Assembly: GCA_949297715.1 (NCBI GenBank)
Contig: CASFTJ010000008.1
Coordinates: 22,371-86,370 of the forward strand
Direction: 5' to 3'
DNA length: 64,000 nt
From: an uncultured bacterium
GTDB taxonomy: Bacteria > Cyanobacteriota > Vampirovibrionia > Gastranaerophilales > Gastranaerophilaceae
Shown: piece by piece, positions 59,537-64,000 of the stretch
Numbering within the stretch: position 1 is the stretch's first letter
How the letters are laid out: the number at the start of each line of letters is the position of its first letter
The notes under the pieces: model-generated
Seen by the model: only the letters and a program-made list of their open reading frames with translations
Told to the model about the DNA's origin: nothing
Databases searched by the model: none
Translations under genes and position numbers: made by a program

Positions 59537-60700
59537 TTAAATTTTGCTTGATATAGCTTCAGCGGCTAAGAAGCCTGTAGACCAGCAGTTTTGTAGGTTA
59601 AACCCACCGCAAAACCCGTCAATATCAAGAATTTCCCCGCAGAAATAGAGATTTTTGCAGATTTTGGATTCCATAGTTTTGTTGTCGACTTCATCAAGCG
59701 AAACCCCGCCGCAAGTGACAACTTCACCTCCCTTTGCTGTTGAAATGGCTTCAACAGTGAAGCTTGACAAAATATTTGTAATCCTGTCGCGCATTTTGCC
59801 GTTGATTTTGTGGGCTTCAAGGTTTTCATCAATTCCGCAGATTTTCAAAACGGTTTCGGCAAGCGATTTTGGAACAATTTCAGAAATAATATTTTTAATA
59901 TTTTTATGAGGATTTTTATTTAACATTTCCTGCAAATCCTCTCCGTGCATAAAATTAAACGTGATTTTATAAGGAAATTTTTCTCTTGCCATAATTGAGG
60001 TAATTTTATACACAAGAGGGCCAGAAATACCTTCGTGTGTGAATAAAAAATCCCCGAAATAGCTTTTGTTGTCACAAACTGCGGTTATATTTTTCAAGGA
60101 AACGCCTGAGAGAAATGAAAAAACCTCTTTGGTTTTCAGCACAGTAAGTGCAGGTTTCGGTTCAATAATTTTATGTCCCACCCCGCTTGCAAGAGAAAAG
60201 GCCGAATGTCCGCCGATTGCAATCACAACTTTTTCGAAAAAATACGCTTTGTTTTCACTTCTAACCTCAAACCCGCCGTTGCAGCATTTTATTGAAATGA
60301 CATTTTCTTTTATGATTTTTACCCCTTTAAGTGCCTCAAGTATTGCATTTCTGACATCACTTGCCTTGTCTGATACGGGGAAAATCCTCATATCATCTTG
60401 AATGTAAGTCTTAATTCCGATTTTTTCAAAAAATTCCAAAGTATCGGAGGTTCCAAATCTGGAGAAAACGGAATACAAAAATTTTTCACCTCTCGGGTAA
60501 TTTGCGGCAAGCTCTTTTAAATCAAATTCGGCATGCGCTAAATTGCACCTTCCGCCGCCTGTCGGAAGAAGGGTTTTAAGCGGAGAATTTTTCTCAAATA
60601 TTATAGGCAAAATTCCTTTTTGCTTTAAAAAGCAAGCACAAGCGCATCCTGCAGGCCCTCCGCCGATAATAGCAATTCTAGATTTCAACCCTTGTTCCAT
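59537..60700 (-). CDS. BaiN/HI0933-type NAD(P)/FAD-dependent oxidoreductase
   Basis: This flavoprotein family (YhiN, HI0933, BaiN) is widespread and mostly uncharacterised; BaiN acts in bile-acid dehydroxylation in some gut clostridia. The 387 residues have the FAD P-loop IAIIGGGPAGCACACFLKQK at the N-terminus, LPTGGGRCNLAHA, VIAIGGHSAF and the C-terminal LYFCGEILDIDGFCGGFNLQ with NCWSTG. I start it at ATG 60700 (MEQGLKSRIAII), which overlaps folK by 23 bp; a longer start at 60745 would add residues not found in the family. Substrate unknown. Confidence 0.88.
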   Translation of the reverse strand: MEQGLKSRIAIIGGGPAGCACACFLKQKGILPIIFEKNSPLKTLLPTGGGRCNLAHAEFDLKELAANYPRGEKFLYSVFSRFGTSDTLEFFEKIGIKTYIQDDMRIFPVSDKASDVRNAILEALKGVKIIKENVISIKCCNGGFEVRSENKAYFFEKVVIAIGGHSAFSLASGVGHKIIEPKPALTVLKTKEVFSFLSGVSLKNITAVCDNKSYFGDFLFTHEGISGPLVYKITSIMAREKFPYKITFNFMHGEDLQEMLNKNPHKNIKNIISEIVPKSLAETVLKICGIDENLEAHKINGKMRDRITNILSSFTVEAISTAKGGEVVTCGGVSLDEVDNKTMESKICKNLYFCGEILDIDGFCGGFNLQNCWSTGFLAAEAISSKI

Positions 60701-61187
60701 AAAGAAATACCATTTCGGGATTTTCAAGGTCGTTATGAAGCTCAATTATTGATTTATGTAAAACAGGATGAACATAATCAGGAATCAATTCCAAAAGCGG
60801 CACAAGTGTAAATGCCCTCAAATGAACGTACTTGTGCGGAATTGTCAAATCTTCATCCTGAATTATCTCATTGTTGTAGAATAAAATATCAATATCAATG
60901 GTTCTATCTTCGTAGTTTGAAGTTTCGTTAGAGCGTTTGCGTCCAAGCTGCGCTTCAATTCTCTGGCATTCGGCAAGGAGTTCTTTGGGCGAAAGTTTAG
61001 TCTTAATTTCGACAACGGCATTCACAAACCAGGTTTTAGAAGACATATTCCAAGGTTCGGTTTCGTAAAATGCGGATGTCCTGATAATGCTTATATTTTC
61101 GCAAGCACCAAGAAGGCTTGTTGCCTGCTGAACATAACCTATTCTATCGCCTGTATTTGACCCTAAACTTAAGTAAACAATTGCCAT
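60678..61187 (-). CDS. folK: 2-amino-4-hydroxy-6-hydroxymethyldihydropteridine diphosphokinase (HPPK)
   Basis: FolK pyrophosphorylates the pterin alcohol in folate synthesis. The 169 residues show VYLSLGSNTGDRIGYVQQA at the N-terminus, YETEPWNMSSKTWFVNAVVE, and the catalytic block NYEDRTIDIDILFYNNEII (Asp pair for Mg-ATP), then IPHKYVHLRAFTLVPLLELI. It overlaps the following flavoprotein gene. Other folate genes are not adjacent. Confidence 0.95.
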   Translation of the reverse strand: MAIVYLSLGSNTGDRIGYVQQATSLLGACENISIIRTSAFYETEPWNMSSKTWFVNAVVEIKTKLSPKELLAECQRIEAQLGRKRSNETSNYEDRTIDIDILFYNNEIIQDEDLTIPHKYVHLRAFTLVPLLELIPDYVHPVLHKSIIELHNDLENPEMVFLYGTRVEI

Positions 61188-61274
61188 AACAATATTCTAT
61201 AAATTTTTGCATATAATGTCAATAAATATTTGACGATATCAAGTTTTTGCAAAGATTTTCTTTAGTGCCAATAA

Positions 61275-61301
61275 AAAAAGCAGATTAAAAATCTGCTTTT
61301 T
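61275..61301. terminator. Terminator between the class-V aminotransferase and folK
   Basis: AAAAAGCAGATT pairs with AATCTGCTTTTT across a 3-base loop. T-rich on both strands; on the minus strand it ends the aminotransferase transcript. Confidence 0.85.
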
Positions 61302-61322
61302 CAAAAATTAAACTTTGACTTG

Positions 61323-62423
61323 TTAATTTTTAAGCTTTTCGATTGCTGCATTCAATGCTGCAACAACGGTCAGAATATCTCTTTCCGAAACAAATCCGAG
61401 AGTACCGATTCTGAAAATTTTGTCTTTCAAATCATTTTGACCGTTTGCAATGATTATATCGTAATCATCTTTCAAAATTCTTCTTATATCAGGAACGGAG
61501 ATACCTTCAGGCGGATAAACCGAAGTTACGGCATAACTTGCTTTATTGTCATCCTCCACAAAAAGCTTCAATCCCATATGCCGCAGGCAATCCCTTAATA
61601 AAAGCGCATTGGATTTGTGTCTTGCAAAAATATTTTCCAACCCTTCACTTTTAAGCATTTTCAAAGCTTTATGAAGTGCCAAAACAAGATTAACCGCCGG
61701 TGTATACGGAGTTGTGTGCTGAGCGAGAGATTTTTTGTAACTGCTCCAATTAAAATAAAATCCGGGATACTTGCATTGTTTATGAACCTCAAAAGCTTTT
61801 TCGCTTGCGGTTAAAAAAGCAAGCCCCGGAGGAATCATGAATCCTTTTTGAGAACCCGATACAACAACATCAATTCCCCACTCATCGGTCTTTAAATCCA
61901 TCGCCCCGACGCTTGTAACCCCGTCAACTACCGAAATTGCACCGTGCTTTTTAATTATTGAACAAAGTGTTTTAATATCATTAACAGCCCCTGTCGAAGT
62001 TTCAGAGTGTGTCATTGTAACGATTTTAATTTCTTTATTAACATCTCGGTCTAATCTTTCCTGTAACATATCAGGATTTATAACTTCTCCATATGGTACA
62101 GTGATTCTCTCAACTTCAGCACCATGAGATTCGGCAATTTTGCCCCATCTTTCGCCGAAATTCCCGATGACAAGCGAAAGCACCTTATCGCCAGGGTTTA
62201 CAAGATTTGAAAGAGCCGCCTCCATTGCACCTGTTCCGCTGGAGGCAAAAATAAATACATCATTTTTAGTCTGAAAAATCCATTTCAAATCTTCATTGAC
62301 TTCATCAAGAATACTCGAAAATTCCGAACTTCTATGCGGAACAGGCGATTTTGCCATTTCTAATAAAACATTTTCCGGCACAGGTGTCGGACCCGGTATT
62401 AATAATAAAGTCTTGTCTTTCAT
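61323..62423 (-). CDS. Class-V aminotransferase (serine/alanine-glyoxylate type)
   Basis: PLP enzyme of fold type I, class V: LLIPGPTPVPENVL at the N-terminus, SSGTGAMEAALSNLV for the cofactor phosphate, SVVDGVTSVGAM with the PLP-binding Asp, and VVSGSQKGFMIPPGL with the Schiff-base Lys193. The 366 residues match serine-glyoxylate, alanine-glyoxylate and serine-pyruvate aminotransferases, a family also known in cyanobacteria as the 'soluble hydrogenase 42-kDa subunit' through mislabelling. The exact amino donor is not clear. It is divergent from waaA. Confidence 0.9.
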   Translation of the reverse strand: MKDKTLLLIPGPTPVPENVLLEMAKSPVPHRSSEFSSILDEVNEDLKWIFQTKNDVFIFASSGTGAMEAALSNLVNPGDKVLSLVIGNFGERWGKIAESHGAEVERITVPYGEVINPDMLQERLDRDVNKEIKIVTMTHSETSTGAVNDIKTLCSIIKKHGAISVVDGVTSVGAMDLKTDEWGIDVVVSGSQKGFMIPPGLAFLTASEKAFEVHKQCKYPGFYFNWSSYKKSLAQHTTPYTPAVNLVLALHKALKMLKSEGLENIFARHKSNALLLRDCLRHMGLKLFVEDDNKASYAVTSVYPPEGISVPDIRRILKDDYDIIIANGQNDLKDKIFRIGTLGFVSERDILTVVAALNAAIEKLKN

Positions 62424-62504
62424 TTTACCCCCGATCGTTTTTCTATGGTTTTAAACTTTTTTATATTAACACAATTTTCTGTTTTGTGTATAATCAGTAA
62501 AGAA

Positions 62505-63749
62505 ATGTTTATATATGAAATTTTAGCTACAATTATATTTACTATACTTCTTCCGTTTTACTACATAGTGAGGGTAGTCCAGAAGAAATACCTTTACGGC
62601 TGGAGAGAGAAACTCGGATTTTTTACCCCGCCTGATTTGGGTAATAAAATAATCATGCTTCACGGTGTTTCTGTGGGGGAGGTTATTGCGCTTGAAAATT
62701 TGACAAAAAAAATTAAAGAAACGTTTCCCGATTACAAAATTGTAGTTACGACAGGTACAAAAACAGGACAAGACATTGCTAAAAAGAAATACGAAAAAAT
62801 TGCGGATTACATCACTTATTTTCCGTTTGATGTTCCGTTTGCAGTTAAATCATTCTTGAATAAAATAAATCCGACAGTTGTATTGATTGCGGAAACCGAG
62901 CTTTGGCCTGATTTTGCTTACCGTTGCAAAAAAATGGATATTCCGCTTTTTGTAATTAACGGCAGAATAAGCGACAGTACATTCAATGCCTACAGAAGAA
63001 TGAAATTTTTCTTTAAGCATATTTTGAAAAATTACGCAGGGCTTTACACTCAAAGTATTGAAGATCGTGACAAGCTTATTGCAATTGGGGCAGCTCCTGA
63101 AAATACCGAATTTATGGGAAATTTAAAGTTTGATATAAAAAAACTTGATGTTTCTATTGATATAGGAAAAGGCGAAAACAAGCTTATTATCGCAGGAAGC
63201 ACTCACAAAGGCGAAGATGAAATCGTACTTGAAGCTTTTAAAAATGTTAAACAAAAAGTATCAAATGCAAAGCTTTTGTTAGCTTCCCGCCACATTGAAA
63301 GAATTCCTGATATAGAAGAACTTGTTAAAAATACAGGCTTAACTTACGGTTTTCGCTCAAAAGGAGATACCTTCAAAGATAAAGACATAATTCTTCTTGA
63401 TACAATGGGTGAATTAGGCAAAATGTATTCAATCTGCGATTTTGCATTTATTGGCGGCAGTTTAAATAACACAGGCGGACACAATCCTCTTGAAGCCGCA
63501 GTTTATAACAAACCAGTTATTACTGGTCCCTGTATTCATAATTTCAAAGATATTTACGGTATCTTGACTCATACAAATGCAGGAAAATTAGTCAAAACTC
63601 CTCAAGAACTTGAAAACCAGATGTTAAAGCTTCTTGAGGACGAAAAATACTATAATGATGCGCAGAATGACTGTTTTAAGGTTTTTGAAGCCCAAAAAGG
63701 TGCTCTGGATTTTGTTATAAATAAACTTCAAAAAGTTCTGCAAGCCTAA
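62505..63749 (+). CDS. waaA: Kdo transferase WaaA
   Basis: WaaA adds Kdo sugars to lipid A on the cytoplasmic face of the inner membrane. The 414 residues (GT30) start at ATG 62505 (MFIYEILATIIFTILLPFYY, the N-terminal membrane anchor); the ATG at 62445 adds an atypical hydrophobic extension and has no ribosome site. Signatures: WREKLGFF, MLHGVSVGEVIALENL with the catalytic Glu, TVVLIAETELWPDFAYRCKK, FMGNLKFD, IIAGSTHKGEDE and FIGGSLNNTGGHNPLEAA. With lpxK and the GT9 enzyme it shows a Kdo-lipid A pathway. Confidence 0.94.
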   Translation: MFIYEILATIIFTILLPFYYIVRVVQKKYLYGWREKLGFFTPPDLGNKIIMLHGVSVGEVIALENLTKKIKETFPDYKIVVTTGTKTGQDIAKKKYEKIADYITYFPFDVPFAVKSFLNKINPTVVLIAETELWPDFAYRCKKMDIPLFVINGRISDSTFNAYRRMKFFFKHILKNYAGLYTQSIEDRDKLIAIGAAPENTEFMGNLKFDIKKLDVSIDIGKGENKLIIAGSTHKGEDEIVLEAFKNVKQKVSNAKLLLASRHIERIPDIEELVKNTGLTYGFRSKGDTFKDKDIILLDTMGELGKMYSICDFAFIGGSLNNTGGHNPLEAAVYNKPVITGPCIHNFKDIYGILTHTNAGKLVKTPQELENQMLKLLEDEKYYNDAQNDCFKVFEAQKGALDFVINKLQKVLQA

Positions 63750-63908
63750 AAATGTAAATTCTCAAACTCCTTTAATTTCAAGTGTTTCGACAAATATGAT
63801 TATTGATTTGTAACGAAATATTACAAAAAGTGGATAAAAAATTAAAGATTTTAAATAGCATTGCCGTAACACATGACACAAGGAAACGAAATTGAAAGGG
63901 AAAACGTC

Positions 63909-64000
63909 ATGGGAATGGCAGCATCACAGGCCAGATTCTTAGGACTCACGGCCAGAAAAACAAATACTGAATATGAAGGTCAACAGATCAACCAACAGAG
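63909..64000 (+). CDS. Start of a lineage-specific protein (runs off the window)
   Basis: ATG 63909, with AAAGGG 8 bp upstream, opens MGMAASQARFLGLTARKTNT and continues EYEGQQINQQ to the window edge, 30 residues. From memory, this polar opening with 'AASQARFLGLTARK' recurs in a family of unknown function in gut Melainabacteria and some other gut bacteria. It is not a signal peptide. The 159-bp gap upstream is AT-rich and holds no other gene. Confidence 0.6.
   Translation, partial: MGMAASQARFLGLTARKTNTEYEGQQINQQ

Overview
The window is low-GC DNA from a diderm bacterium. It encodes lipid A and LPS assembly enzymes (LpxK, WaaA, a GT9 heptosyltransferase-like enzyme), an MCE/MlaD protein, a Skp/OmpH chaperone and a TpsB/BamA-type barrel. 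It also has several type IV pilin-like proteins with the 'FTLAEVLITIGIIG' leader, a trimeric [FeFe]-hydrogenase (HydABC) and many lineage-specific proteins. No photosynthesis gene is visible. This combination best fits a non-photosynthetic gut relative of cyanobacteria (Melainabacteria/Vampirovibrionia, order Gastranaerophilales). The assignment rests on remembered family patterns, not on a search.

Layout. 1-9.6 kb: a partial membrane protein, a repeat-rich EF-hand-like protein, yidC, a winged-helix protein, queA, an HExxH protein, a lytic transglycosylase and an MCE protein. 9.6-14.2 kb: lpxK, a deleted pilin pseudogene facing a leaderless XRE regulator, nth and a DUF2339 protein. 14.2-18.5 kb: hydC-hydB-hydA. 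18.5-25.2 kb: envelope proteins (Skp-like, TpsB-like), bioD-bioA, a YgeA-type racemase, an unannotated 31-residue membrane microprotein and a zinc-ribbon protein. 25.2-32 kb: a NupC transporter, a 960-residue membrane-anchored glycogen-synthase-like protein and a helical-repeat/HEYGH gene broken by one in-frame stop.

32.2-40.0 kb is an integrated element of about 7.7 kb. It is bounded by a 42-bp direct repeat that is the 3' half of tRNA-Lys(UUU). It carries two overlapping large secreted proteins, a third secreted protein, an XRE regulator, a HEPN-type (RxxxxH) gene preceded by a promoter-driven, terminator-ended, strongly folded small RNA (a candidate type III-like toxin-antitoxin or abortive-infection module), a small coiled-coil protein, a serine recombinase and the C-terminal stump of a tyrosine integrase.

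40-49.7 kb returns to core genes: a two-HTH regulator, pth, a TPR protein, a pilin gene with a G7 tract that breaks the frame, clpC, a second XRE/pilin divergent pair with twin operators, tRNA-Glu, a GT9 enzyme and a metallophosphoesterase. 49.7-56.6 kb is an envelope-related cluster: two tandem secreted VWA proteins, a VirB10-like barrel protein, an eight-helix protein and two TonB-like proteins, one with an N-terminal zinc ribbon. 56.6-64 kb: a GT2 enzyme, a leader region with mutually exclusive hairpins, a lineage-specific membrane protein, a BaiN-type flavoprotein, folK, a class-V aminotransferase, waaA and the start of another lineage-specific gene.

Most likely new biology: the sRNA/HEPN module inside the tRNA-Lys element; the repeated arrangement of leaderless XRE gene, palindromic operator and divergent pilin; the pilin G7 tract; and the attenuator-like leader near 57.7 kb.
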